Source: Chytridium lagenaria (Eukaryota > Chytridiomycota > Chytridiomycetes > Chytridiales > Chytridiaceae). From it: a stretch of 64,000 nt of DNA. The notes under the pieces were generated by a model. It saw nothing but the letters and a program-made list of their open reading frames with translations, was not told where the DNA came from and did not search any database. The DNA lies in assembly GCA_025449115.1 (NCBI GenBank), contig JAHLKC010000107.1:62001-126000 (forward strand), read 5' to 3'. This document shows, in pieces, positions 11,188 through 22,201 of this stretch. The position numbers and the translations under genes were made by a program. The stretch's first letter is position 1; each line of letters begins with the position of its first letter.

Positions 11188-12401
11188 ATGGCGAGCGCTG
11201 CAAACGCACTTCAGCGGCAATTCAAAGGTCTGTTGTTTTTTTTTAGTTTTTTGTATGTTAAACTTTAAATTGATTCTTTCTTCTGAATATGGATGACGAC
11301 TATATGTATATGGACAATGGTAATTAAAACTATAGAATTGAGCAAGAACCCTATTCCTGGATTTCGTGTAAGTTCGATTTAATACTTCGTTGTAGGCCTA
11401 AGATGCTAAAACTAACTGGTTTCTTTTAAAAAAACAATTAAAAAAAACCCGTAGATTGAGCTAAAGGACGACAGTATCTTTACTTGGGAGTAAGCACGGA
11501 TCTAAAGCTTTCTATGCTTTCAGTATCAGAGATTATCTATTCTTACATTTTATTTCCCTTTTTTTTCTTTTATTATTATGATTAGAGTGGGTATTATTGG
11601 ACCCCCTGATACATTCTACGAAGGCGGTTATTTCTTGGTGAGTTAGATTGACGTTTGCGCGATCTCTTTGAATTCTAACTTTAAGTACGCTTACTTTTCG
11701 ATAGGCTACCTTGAAATTCCCGCAAGATTACCCCTTCAACCCACCTTCCTTTACATTCAACAATCCCTTTTTACACCCTAATGTGTAAGTGTAGTATTCT
11801 TTTTCATTAACTCAAGTTATTGATGTATTATACTCAAGGTATCCCGACGGCCGTCTCTGTATATCCATTCTCCATCCCCCGGGAGATGACCCTACTTCGG
11901 GTGAAAGGGCAGAAGAACGCTGGAACCCCACGCAGAGTGTTGAGTCTATTCTTATTTCGGTGGTATCGCTTTTAAATGACCCGAATGTGTCATCACCTGC
12001 GAATGTGGATGCTGGAGTATGTATATTATCTCACTTTTCTTCAAAGTCAATTTCGGCTATCATACTTGCGTTTAAATTAACAATCTACGTATTTTATTAG
12101 GTGCTATGGAGGAATGATAAGGCTGCATATGCGAGGAAGGTGAAAGGAACAGGTCGAGGTGTCCAAAAAGGACATACCCTCTGATCTTATAATGCCCAAG
12201 AGTGGTTCGTTATTTTGAAACCTTCCGCTACCTCTTCCTTCCTCATTGTGAGTAATCGTATCTGAACCTTATCTTACAGCTGCCGACTTTCAAATCAAAC
12301 GTCAAGAAACAGTGGAGGAAGATGATACCTTTTGGTACGATGACGACGCTGACATGGACGACGACGAAGATGAGGAGGAGGAAGAAGAAGAGGATGACTA
12401 G
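11188..12401 (+). CDS. CDC34: CDC34/UBE2R-type ubiquitin-conjugating enzyme E2
   Basis: E2 enzyme that accepts ubiquitin from E1 on a catalytic cysteine and, in the known family, works with SCF (cullin-RING) ligases. Eight exons: 11188-11227, 11336-11367, 11455-11489, 11586-11639, 11705-11784, 11839-12016, 12101-12204 and 12280-12401. Introns are 65-110 nt. The UBC fold is complete: [25 protein letters not shown], the HPN motif in FLHPNVYPDGR, and the active-site Cys in [14 protein letters not shown]. The acidic-loop insertion [15 protein letters not shown] is the mark of the CDC34/UBE2R/UBE2G group. The last exon gives a highly acidic tail ([14 protein letters not shown]), as in CDC34. One extra G in the run at 12146-12147 shifts the frame before [17 protein letters not shown]. 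Because both sides are conserved, I treat it as a sequence error. Confidence 0.93.
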
Positions 12402-12819
12402 TGAAACTTCTTTCAACTCATCCCCTTATGCGTTATCCCCTCCTCCGTATCCCCTTAAGCTTATCCCTGTCGCATCAGAAGCCACCTTATTACGTCGTTA
12501 TCGCTACGTTCACTCTGTCCCTTGTAGCCCTCCACGTTCCCTAATCCATATGTCCTTATCTTATTATCTCTATTTTTACCAATGTTTTGCGACCCGTTTT
12601 TTGGAAACCTGTCCCCAAAACCCTATTCCCCATAACCCCCACCCCTCAATTGGCAATGAGGTTGCAATTCTTAAACTATTGTTGTTTTCTGCATTTGGTT
12701 CTGCCTTTGTTGATTTCATCTAATATTTGGCCATCCTTCGCCCGATGCCCCATCCTGACTGTCCTCGCCCAATATGAAGAAGGAAAAACAAGAGAAAAGC
12801 CCTTGAAGACTAACTCTAT

Positions 12820-15583
12820 ATGATGCGGGATAAGCACTGGTTACAGTGTTCATTCCATGAGTTTGCAGTTCCATCGCAGGTGAGTTTGTGAAAATGGGGA
12901 TCCAAGAAATTTGTGGCCCTTCATCAAAAAAGACATCTCCAAATTTCCTGTTGACGGCCAGGTCCCTCTTGCAAGCGCTTCGACATGGCCAACAATAACG
13001 GCGGAGATCGTGTATAGCTGAGATCTTTTCTCTCGGCGCGTACCGTCAACCAAGTCATCGAAGACCCAGCGCTGCAACCGCTCCGACCTCAACACCTTCA
13101 GCCGCGAATTATTACGCCCCACCTGCTTCTGCGCCAACGTTTAGTCCGTATGGGGATTTAGGGGTAGAGTGGGGGGCTGAACAGAGATATGGGGGCTCTC
13201 AGGTGGGTGGGTCGCAGGTTGGATATAGTGGTGGGTATGGTAACCCAGCACCACCATGGAAAGGAGATCCTGTACCGAGACGAAGGACACCGGGATTGCA
13301 AGAGGGCCGGGCTGGACCTGGTTCCGTTGTAGGTGTGAACCGTTCTGCAGTTTCACCGTCACAGCCTTATAATCAGGGGTATGGGGAGCGATTGGGGACG
13401 GGAAGGGGATGGGAGGAACGGAGGGATCGATCAGCTGATCCTGGGGGTTATCGGCGACATGATGGGGCGTGGAGTGGAGATCCGCAAAGAGAGAGACGGG
13501 GACAGGATTGGGAGAGTAGGGAGTGGGAGAGGGGGAGGGAGGGAGGGAGGAGAGGAGGGTATGGAGAGGAAAGAGGAGGGTCGGTGAAGCCGGTCAGGCC
13601 GCCACGATCGCAAGGCGTTGGGGGAGTGCAGTGATGGGGAGTGGGTATGCGTCGGATGGGAGAGCACAAGGGGACGATAGACAGTCGAGATCTCGGAGAC
13701 GTGATCAGGATGGTAGAGAAGAACATGTATAACCATCCCACAACACCAACCATCATATCGAGAAGCAATTCAAGAACCTCGTCGACAGATTTATAGGCGC
13801 CAACAACAGCCTCTCCCCTTGCATGATCCGCATTTCGAGGAATGCATCGAGGATTTCTTGGTCTTGTTCACAGAGGAGGAGGTGGAAGCTGAACCGTTTT
13901 TACGGGACTACGTAAGCGAGATGCTTGCACGATGGGGGAGATGGACGGCGCGCGGCCGGGCGCCACATTTATGCTTTGAGGCCGCCGCGCTTGGAGGAAT
14001 GCGAGTATTAGAAGATGGTGGATACGCGCCCAGCGAACGTACGGAACGTATAGAACGTTCCCTTGCGGAGGCCATGGCGGGTTTAACGGTAGACGCATTA
14101 GAACCCACCGCAGCCCCTGTGATGCGAGCGAAAGCCGTGCTGTTGTTGGCGGATGAGTTTTTGTCGAGAGCTGCGAGTCCTAAATTGGCGACACCGGCTA
14201 AGAAGCGGGCAAAGAAACGGAGAAGCAGGTATCCGGTAATGGGGGTGACGGGGGATGAATGGGATATTGATATGAAGATTGAAAATGAGGAAGGCGGAGG
14301 GGAGGGTCAGCAAGGTGGTGGAGACAGGAGGAATCCGCCTAGGCAACCTGTGGTGCTGAGGCAGCCGGAACCGCAAAGAAGACCGCCTCCACCAACAGCT
14401 CAGTATGAGAGTGATGATTACGCGGCCCCGGATTTTCGCAATGAACGCTACTCTGATAAACGGAAAGGTTCTATTGGTATTCGTCAAGTCTGGGGGGTTA
14501 AAGAAGAAGACCCCTCTGACCCTCGCTACCATCCCCAGCACCAACCTACCTCTTCCACCCCACCACCAAACTACGCCGCACGGCGCCGTAGGCAACCTGA
14601 TATGTACTACAACACTGACAACGACACGGACGGAGACGACGTTTCCCACGTCTCCCTCCGCTCCGACTCCCTCCGAGGCGGTTCCCCACAACCCAGCACA
14701 ATCAAACCCCGTCCACCCGTCTACTCCCCCTCAATCCAACGTTCCGCCTCCGTATCAAACTCAAACGCCCCTCCCTCCTCTTCCACATCCCGTCGTCGTG
14801 GCTCCCACGACCCACCATCTATCACATCTCCATCAGCCCAATACTCCACCCCACGTCGTCCCTCCCAAGACAATATGCCCCTCTCCCCTTCCTACGCCCC
14901 AGACGAATACGACCGCAGACCCTCCATTGAAGCCATATCTTCCACCGCCTACTCTGCTCTCTCTATGACCGTCGCCCATCCCTCGATATGGTCACCGGCA
15001 ACGTCGGATCCTTCCGTCGTCCCTCCCTCGACAACACCGCCACCCGTCTCGATGTCAAATACACCCCCGACCTAGACCGTCGTCCCTCCCTTGATCCATC
15101 CCTGATGCGTTCCGCTAGTCAAAAATACCGTCGTCCCTCCATTGACGACCCTAAACCCACGCGTCTCCCCATCTCAGTTGACCCCCGTTTTGAAGCTGTG
15201 GAGTCTGACTCGGATTCAGAAGATGCCGGCGGGAGAGCCTTTCATCCTGTTCCACCGTCTCGTCTTGGCGTCAGTGCGACAAGTTCGTTGGCCTCAACGC
15301 CGTCAGTGGGGTCTGCGACTTATGGGGCGTTGAGTCCGTCGACGGGGAGTTTGGCGATGGTGGAGATGGAGGAGGGGTATGAAGGGAGACGCGGGGGTAA
15401 TTTACCTAATCCTCCTATGCCGAGAACATCGTCGAGAAGGGACAGACCGAATCATGTGGGAGGAGGTAAGTAATTCACGTTCCTCTGTACATTTACTTTA
15501 TTTTCTCTCTTTACTTACTAACGAGTTTCCTGTTATTCATTTTTTTTTTTTTTTGCGGGGTTTTTGTAGGTTCAAGAATCTGA
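12820..15583 (+). CDS. Large disordered protein with RRPS motif array
   Basis: Not a recognised family. A first exon may start at ATG 12820 (KHWLQCSFHEFAVPSQ before a gtgagt donor). The next part is Pro/Tyr/Gly-rich with SAANYYAPPASAP (about 13090) and Arg/Glu-rich segments to 13630. A helical region follows (about 13740-14160) with HFEECIEDFLVLFTEEEVE and PVMRAKAVLLLADEFLSRA. The rest is low-complexity, ending in six RRPS-type motifs. The C-terminus uses a gtaagt donor at 15470 and an acceptor tttttgtag, stopping at 15581-15583 after GGGSRI. One-base shifts are needed near 13000, 13750 and 14965. The helical block may be a small folded domain. RRxS motifs are classical consensus sites for basophilic kinases such as PKA, so it may be a regulated scaffold; that is inference. 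Confidence 0.55.
14854..15142 (+). repeat. Six spaced RRPS motifs (coding)
   Basis: Codons for Arg-Arg-Pro-Ser start at 14854, 14914, 14970, 15015, 15078 and 15129, that is every 45-63 bp. Four are followed by Leu/Ile-Asp (RRPSLD, RRPSID) and several are preceded by Tyr or Asp-Arg context (YDRRPS). The fixed core in a variable background looks like a degenerate short tandem repeat kept for its motif. Confidence 0.8.
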
Positions 15584-16150
15584 TGCAAAGGCGTTGGGTT
15601 GATATACGCGTCTCCCAGCTTTTTCTTTGGAAGAAGGTTGGATGGAGCTTGTGTTGACACAATTCCTTATTTTGGGGGCTTTTGCAGCCGTTCATGTATG
15701 AAAACAACTAAAAAAAAATATAAAATGATGCCAGTCCTAATCCGAAATGAAAATAGAGAGAAAGAATACATAATTACCACAACTGCGAGCATGGCTTTAG
15801 TATTTGCAACTTATATCATCATCATTCTATTTCAAGTTTCCTCACAGTAGCAAAAACACAATAATAATGCAATAAAGGGGGATTCCTCGGCTTCATCAAA
15901 CGAGAATAAAATCTACGCCAGAAAAAATAAAGAAATGTATCCCATAATAAAAAGAAAGGGTGAGTAAATACATAGAGATTAGAACATGCAAGATAAATAA
16001 TAGAAAAGGGTGCGGGTGTATTGAGTAATTGTTTTCGTGAAGAAAAAAAGGGCAAGACAGGAAACATATGAAAAAAACGGTATTCTTTTTTCCAAAAGTT
16101 AGTTCACATAACCAAATCCAACCCCCACGATTCCCCTCCCGTCCATCCTC
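15584..16150. other. Intergenic between convergent 3' ends
   Basis: AT-rich stretch separating the 3' ends of the RRPS protein and the C2H2 factor. No conserved ORF was seen. Confidence 0.5.
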
Positions 16151-16154
16151 CTCC

Positions 16155-18458
16155 TCATCCTCCTCCTTCCATCCCTCCAAAGAACGAATTCACCTGCCCA
16201 TACGGATTCCCACTCGCATGACAATGCACCTTCTTCCCCTCCGCGACCGCCTTCTCATGTCGCCTCAAGGCATCTCTCCGAGCAAACCCTTCCCACACCG
16301 TGGACAAGGGTAAGGTTTTTCCTGAGAATGGATGTAATAGTGACGTTTGAGATCGTGGGATCGGGAAAAGGTTTGTGGACATTTCTCGCAGCGAAAGGGT
16401 TTGGCTTTACCGCCTGGAGTGAGCTGGGCGGGCATGTAGGGTTGGTGTTGGCGAGGTGGGGGTGGGAACATGGTTGGGGAGGATGTTGGAGGGATGAACA
16501 TGGAGTGACGACGGATGATGGGAAGAGGGTCTTGAGGGAAGGTTTGGGGCAGGATGTTGATGGAGGAACGACGGGGGGGTTGGGAGTCTGGATGAAAGAG
16601 GGGTGGGTTTTGGATTGGAAAGAACGATGGGGTGGAGGATGGGACGGTGTGGAGGGGTGTTGCAAGGTGTTGTTGTTGTTGTTGTTGCGGGAAAAAGGGT
16701 GGACGGAATGTGCTTTGGGGGTGGCTGAGATGGTGGATTGATGAAGGGGTTGAAAGGGGACTGCTTACGAGTGGAGCATGGGAATACATCGGACGGATAA
16801 AATTTGGTAGCAATGTAGGTGGACCCGTTGCGGCTGCGATGGTGGAGGTGAGGTGCATCGGAATATCCGACGAGAAGGACGGCGTATTCTGGACGTCTCC
16901 CATTGCCGGAAAATCGATCAACAGCATATCATCACTATACTGTGGTACAGGTAACGCGTGAATGGATCCCCGCCGTGCATCTGGTGTCTCGATTTGCTGA
17001 GGGTTTGATAGGGGTGACACCCGTGTCATGTTGTCGGTGGATCCGTCTGTCAACGACACGAAGTTCCGGGGATCTTTGGAGGGTGCCATGGCGTTAATGC
17101 TGTCGAGGAATGAAATTATGTATTCCACTGCAGGATCTTTCTCGTCCAAGGATGAGAATCCGCCTGTAATGCTAGCCATGAACGCAGAGGTATTGTCAAG
17201 CATCATGCTGCTAAGACTAGATCCAGCAATATTGTTTCCACCGATATTTCCTAATCCATTTAATCCAGAGAGTCCGTCATTCGTTCTTGATGTCTCACCC
17301 ATACTACCCAACCCATTTAAAACCGAAAGCCCATCATTCGTTCCATTTGGCCCTCTCAACACATTCAAACCTGAAAGTCCATCATTAGTTCCCACTCATT
17401 CCTCCCATCCCTCTGAACTCATTCAACACAGATATTCCATCATGCGTTCCATTCGTCCCTCCTAACCCATTCAAAGCCGGAAACCCATCATTCGTCCCAT
17501 TCATCTCTCCCAAACCTTCCAAATTCACCCCATTCATCCCATCCCCGGTTCCAAAATTATTTCCTGCCCCCATACCCCCGATCCTACTGAACCCACTCAC
17601 AGTATCATTATTCGTAGAAAAATTCCCACTCAGTCTATTGATCCCGTCAATATTCCCAGAATAATCTCCACTTGACGCTCTCAGCCCCTCCACTCCTATC
17701 AATTCCCCCCTCAAACCCTCATTCCCCTCTATCCTCGCTCTTGCCTCCGGCACGATAGACGGTGGCGTAAATCCTAGAAAACTCGCAGAATCGGGTGAGA
17801 GCATGGATGGCGCTGTGAGGAGGTGAATGGGTTGAGGTGTGGATGCAGCTTGAGGCGTCGGGGAATTGGAATGGGAGGGAGGAGCGGTGCTGGAACGGGA
17901 GAGGGTGCGGTCGGAGGGTGCGGTTGGGGCGAGGAGACCGGGGGGAGATGTGGCGTTGTGTGTTGGGCTTTGTGGGTCTTAAGTGAGGATATCAGACATT
18001 GTTTTTTAAGGATACTAAAAATAAAACATGTATATATATATACATATATACATGTATATATAAGAAAAAAGCGCAGATAGCGTTTTAATACACGGGGTGG
18101 TCAATTTACCTCGTGGTTCATCCGTCTTTTGATGGTTTTGTGGAGAGGAGGAAGGAGATGCTGTTGTTGCTAATGAGACTGGGTGTGGTGGGGAAGGCGC
18201 CGGAAACGCAAACGGCGCCGATGTCTGCACAACACCATCATGATTCCGCGCCGAACTCGACACGAAGAACGTCTTTAATACATCCGATGATCCATTATTC
18301 TGCGGCGCAGCACTCGAAAACGGTGACAACAATGGCCCCAAATCCGGGAGGGATACTGACGACGACGAAGCCGATGATCCGTTTACATCGAAAAGCGTTG
18401 AAGACCCGTTTGTGGATAATGAACAGAGTCCTGATGGAGTTGATCCGGGAGCGTCCAT
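16155..18458 (-). CDS. C2H2 zinc-finger transcription factor, Crz1/Prz1-like fingers
   Basis: The C-terminus has two tandem C2H2 fingers: FRCEKCPQTFSRSHDLKRH then YPCPRCGKG-FARRDALRRH, joined by the usual HSQEKPY linker (16260-16430). The pair resembles the fingers of fungal calcineurin-responsive factors; that is a family-level guess. A third Cys/His stretch (KKVHCHASGNPYGQ) follows. The long N-terminal part is Ser/Pro/Asn-rich, with a tandem repeat block (17240-17515), a Q-run (PQQQQQQH) and three RRxS sites (RRGS, RRSS, RRHS). Exon 1 starts at ATG 18458; an alternative start in another frame lies at 18595. The first intron is about 18111-17980 with donor gtaaattg and acceptor cacttaag. One-base shifts near 17390 and 16287 break the frame. 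The shift inside finger 2 hits conserved residues and is likely a sequence error. Confidence 0.8.
17240..17515 (-). repeat. Six tandem 16-19-residue Asn/Gly repeats (coding)
   Basis: The C2H2 factor carries about six units of the form NGTNDGLSxLNGLGG. Examples are GTNDGFPALNGLGG, GTHDGISVLNEFRG, GTNDGLSVLNGLGS and RTNDGLSGLNGLGN. Unit length varies between 16 and 19 residues. Confidence 0.8.
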
Positions 18459-18599
18459 GAAGAGATTGTAACCGAGACTTCCTTTGAGATTTGAAAATAA
18501 GGCTCCATGCTTCGTTCGAACAGACTCGATGACGGTGAAGGAAGGAGGAGGGAGCTACTTGGGAGTCCTCCTCCATGTCCAAAATTGTAAGGCATGGAT

Positions 18600-20555
18600 G
18601 AGGTTGGTGTTGATGATGATGATATTGAGGCGGGAGGAGGGTTAGTGACGTCTCCGGAGGCACTGCCGGTTGTGTGTTCCGGGATTTGGGGACAACATAG
18701 GGCCGAGGACGGGCATCCTCGGGTAAAAACTTGTGGATGGAAAGTGGAGGCCAGTCTGTCTTATAAACCTCCCCTTTAAAGCGGAATGAGTTTTTAAAAT
18801 GATGCGGAGAAGGATTCCTGTTTTTTCCACCGAATTAAAGCGTAAGGTTGGAGATTAGAATGGTGTGTTGTTGGAAGGGAAGGAAAGGGGTCCAACGGAG
18901 TGGTATCCCTCAACGCAGGGTGAAAAGTAAAGGGGAGCAAAAGTCGATTTCCTGCATGCTACAAAGAAAGTGAAAGGAAAGAATGGAAACCATCCAACTG
19001 GTCTTCTCCTTCCCATCCCAACGTTATGCCTTCTCATCCACGGTTTTTAGGACCGCAATTTTGGACCCACGTAGGTCACATTCACAAGTGATTGTTCTCT
19101 CAGGTGCAGGGCTTCCCGCGGTCTTCGACATCACAATCCCATAACTACACATCCACCATGCTATTGAGGCAGGGGGGAAGGAATTGATGTGATGTTTTAT
19201 CCATTCCTCACCGTTTGATGATCACCGACGTGGCAAAGGGATTCGAGTACAACGATTAAAGTGAACCCCATATGAAAGTCGTGGGGTGCCTCGTTATGCT
19301 ATTCTAGAAAAGCCCTAAGACCGGCCTTATCCCTTTTTGCTTTCGATAAAGAATTGAGCTGACCCGATCCTCCCCGCAGTGTCAGTCAAAAAAAACTTGT
19401 TGGAGCTGACGAGTTGTTGTCCTGGAAGGTCTCGACTTGTGTTATCTTTCTTTCTGTTTCGTTCTTCCCTTTTTCGATAAAATGGACTGAGGCTTCTCTT
19501 TCTCTAATACCACGACGGACGATGAGCCGTTTTCTTCACTTTAGACAACCAGTGTCAAGTAGGGCGAGTCCCGTGAACTGATGACGACCACCGTGATATG
19601 GAGTTGATGGTGTCGACGGAACCAAGTTGATGGTGATGGTTTTTTTTTCTTTGGTAACTTGGGCTTGGGTGGTGGGTTGGAGTGATTTGGTTTGGTTTGT
19701 TTCAGGTTTACAAAGGTAGAGAGAGTGCTGTACAATAGCATCCTGTATATTACCCGTCGATATATTGAGGATAAATTGTTAGATTTCCCAGAAAACTTAC
19801 ATGCATTTTGAAATCTCTATTAATCGATCAGATATTAAAATCCAAATATTTTAAGGCTTTTTTTGAAGAAATATGTAAAACGTCAAAGTTGGTTGATTAA
19901 ACGAATGAAATTTAATTCAACATTATCCATCATTTCTGATAGGTTTGATAGTATCTACCCAGCAACTCAATGCAGTATAAAGTATATTCACAAGTCATAA
20001 CCTTGCACAATTCTGATAAAAAATAAAAGAAAAAAGAACAAAAAAAGAGACAGATCGCGTGCCGTTCTCTTGCGGCAATGGAAAAGCAAAACAAGCAACG
20101 ATTGGTTGATTAAGTGTTACACAAAAAGCCTGATATGGGAATAGTTACAAAATAGCTTAAATTGGGAATTTGTATTTAAACATGAAACCGGTGGAAAATA
20201 ATACATCATGGAATTAGTAATAATAATAATAATAATAAAATTTAATATAACATTTATTGTAACATTTTTTAGTCAACATAAATATATGTTTTACTTAAAA
20301 AGAAAATGCACTAATTGACTTTGCATTGTACAGAACTAACCGCGCCTACGTATGTATTAATCAATCAAAATATTTAATAAATAAATTCACCGAAAGCCCA
20401 AAACCTATTAACCAGAGCAATCCTTACGTCTGCACGGAAGTAAATATTTTCCTCATAAGAGTACACATCAAAGTAGAATTAATCATGTTTTGTAAAAGCT
20501 CAGGCTACCGTATATTATAAAAAAAAGGCGGTGAAAATAACCAAAAACAAGACAC
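18600..20555. other. Gene-poor stretch
   Basis: About 2 kb without a supported gene. It has short TA-rich tracts and a TAA trinucleotide run at about 20217-20240. ORFs are short and have no family features. The part up to about 19000 may hold promoter or 5' sequence of the C2H2 factor. Confidence 0.4.
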
Positions 20556-20559
20556 CTCT

Positions 20560-21730
20560 CTACAGCTCCCCTCTTCCTGGATCCCACCTAACAGGCACCC
20601 GTCTCTTTTTCCTCGCATCCCTAATCCTGCTCCACCACCAAGCAACCCCAATTCCAATCGCCGCAACCCCAACCAAACATCCCAGAATAGCCACTACCCT
20701 CACAAACGTATGATCCGTGGTCAGCACACTCGTCGAATTATCTCCCGCTGTAACGTTGCTATCGTCAATCGATGATGTCGGGGTGATGGACGTGGGGATT
20801 GCCGACGGCGGCGGGATCGTTGCAAACACTGTGATGATGTCGCCGTTGGTTAGAAACACGGTGGTGACGCGTGGTGAGGGAGCTGCGGGCAGAGGAGGGA
20901 TTGGTAACGGTGCGATTGGAAGCGATGATGACGATGCAGGTGGTGATGCAAACGCAGTGGTTGTTCGTGGTTGTATTAACGGTGGCGCCGTCGTGATAGT
21001 ACTCCCTGGAACATTCAGTACCGTCGAGCTCACTGTCGTCCTCGTCGTCGTTGTCCCAAACAACAACATTGATAATCTCACTAGCTCCTCATCAGGTGGA
21101 TTCACAGGACCCTGCCGTACCGGCATGAACGCCTCTGCGTTCATCAAGACGAATGCTCGTGAGGCGCGTTGTGGGGCGATGGCGCTTTCGAGGTCCAGTT
21201 GGAGGGTGATAGTGGAAATTGGTTTGGAGGAGGAAGAGTTGGCGGGAGTGATAGGTTGTGCGGGAGGGAGGGTGAGGATGGCTTGACGTTCGGATATCTT
21301 GATGGCGCCGAGACGTGTTTCGGCGAGGGTGGTGCCGTGGATGTACGGTACTGATTTTCCCCCCGTTGAAGGTTTAGTAAATACACTAGAACAGAACTCA
21401 TAAAACGGCATTGGAAAGAGGCAATCCAAGTTGCTGAGACAATGAAGCAGAAAACATTGTTTTGAAAAAAAAAAAGCAAGCTCATCCCGTAACCCACAAC
21501 CTCCACTCAAACTAAAAAGTTTCTTTATAATAGTAACCCACCTTCACCACCACATCCGCAACCTGATCCATCTCCACACCTCCCTCCATCTCCACCAACG
21601 CCCATCTCACAAGCACTCTCTCTCCCTCCCTTACAACCTCCCAAAAGTCGGCTCGGTTACCACAACCCAAAAGTCCTCTTCGTTTGTTGTCGTCGTTGCA
21701 GTCGTCGTCGACGAGGCATGACGAGGTTTC
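20560..21730 (-). CDS. Ser/Thr-rich single-pass membrane glycoprotein, possibly Kre9/KNH-like N-terminus
   Basis: Most of the protein lies in one long frame (21400-20560). It has a Pro/Ser/Thr-rich ectodomain (SSSLPIAPLPIPPLP, many TTT runs), a C-terminal membrane helix VAILGCLVGVAAIGIGVAW and a short basic cytoplasmic tail (RIRDARKKRRVPVRW). This layout is typical of fungal cell-surface proteins. An upstream segment (about 21730-21550) read across one shift contains VVVTEPTF and WEVVREGERVLVRWALVE. This resembles the beta-sandwich of Kre9/KNH-type wall proteins, but I am not certain. An intron probably lies at about 21545-21430 (donor gtgggtta). No clear ATG plus signal peptide was fixed. 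Likely at the plasma membrane facing the wall. Confidence 0.55.
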
Positions 21731-21734
21731 AAGT

Positions 21735-22200
21735 CACTTTATAGCGGTGGTTGTTATCGAACGGGACGATGGTGATGTCTCCTTTGCGATGCTTTATCAA
21801 ATGTGTTTGTTAAACTTTGTTTCAGCTGACTTTCTGTTATTCACCCAGTGACCAAAATTACACAGATAACTGTTGAGGAGAAACAGTTCAGATTCCATTC
21901 CTTTCTGTTTGCCCATGTTACTTGACGAACAGAGAAAGACTAGGCCACCCCTACTCCGATATGTCAAAATAAGATCCAGGAGCATCCAGGAGGCCCTTGT
22001 CCTTTTGCAATGAGGTAAATTGTCACGAAATTTTAAAGTCAGTCATCCGTGAAAAAAAGGGATACCGAGTTAATGGTATCATGTTCTATATCCCATAAAA
22101 CAAAAATAAAACTGTTATAACTGAGTGTCTACTTTTATTAGGCTCGCTTACAAAAAATCCTCATCATCATCCTTTCTTTTGATATCAACAAACATATTTG
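21735..22200. other. Intergenic, no supported gene
   Basis: Between the membrane glycoprotein 5' end and the START gene 3' end. No conserved ORF. Confidence 0.4.
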
Positions 22201-22201
22201 G

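Noticed and set aside
12850..13137. 95-codon minus ORF
   Set aside because: It overlaps the 5' exons of the plus-strand RRPS gene and has no recognisable domain.
13203..14100. Long minus-strand and alternative plus-strand ORFs overlapping the RRPS protein
   Set aside because: They are Pro/Ser/His-rich shadows created by GC-rich low-complexity sequence on the coding strand and show no domain features.
16328..16961. Trp/Gly-rich plus-strand ORFs
   Set aside because: Antisense to the C2H2 factor; composition mirrors the Pro/Ser/His-rich coding strand.
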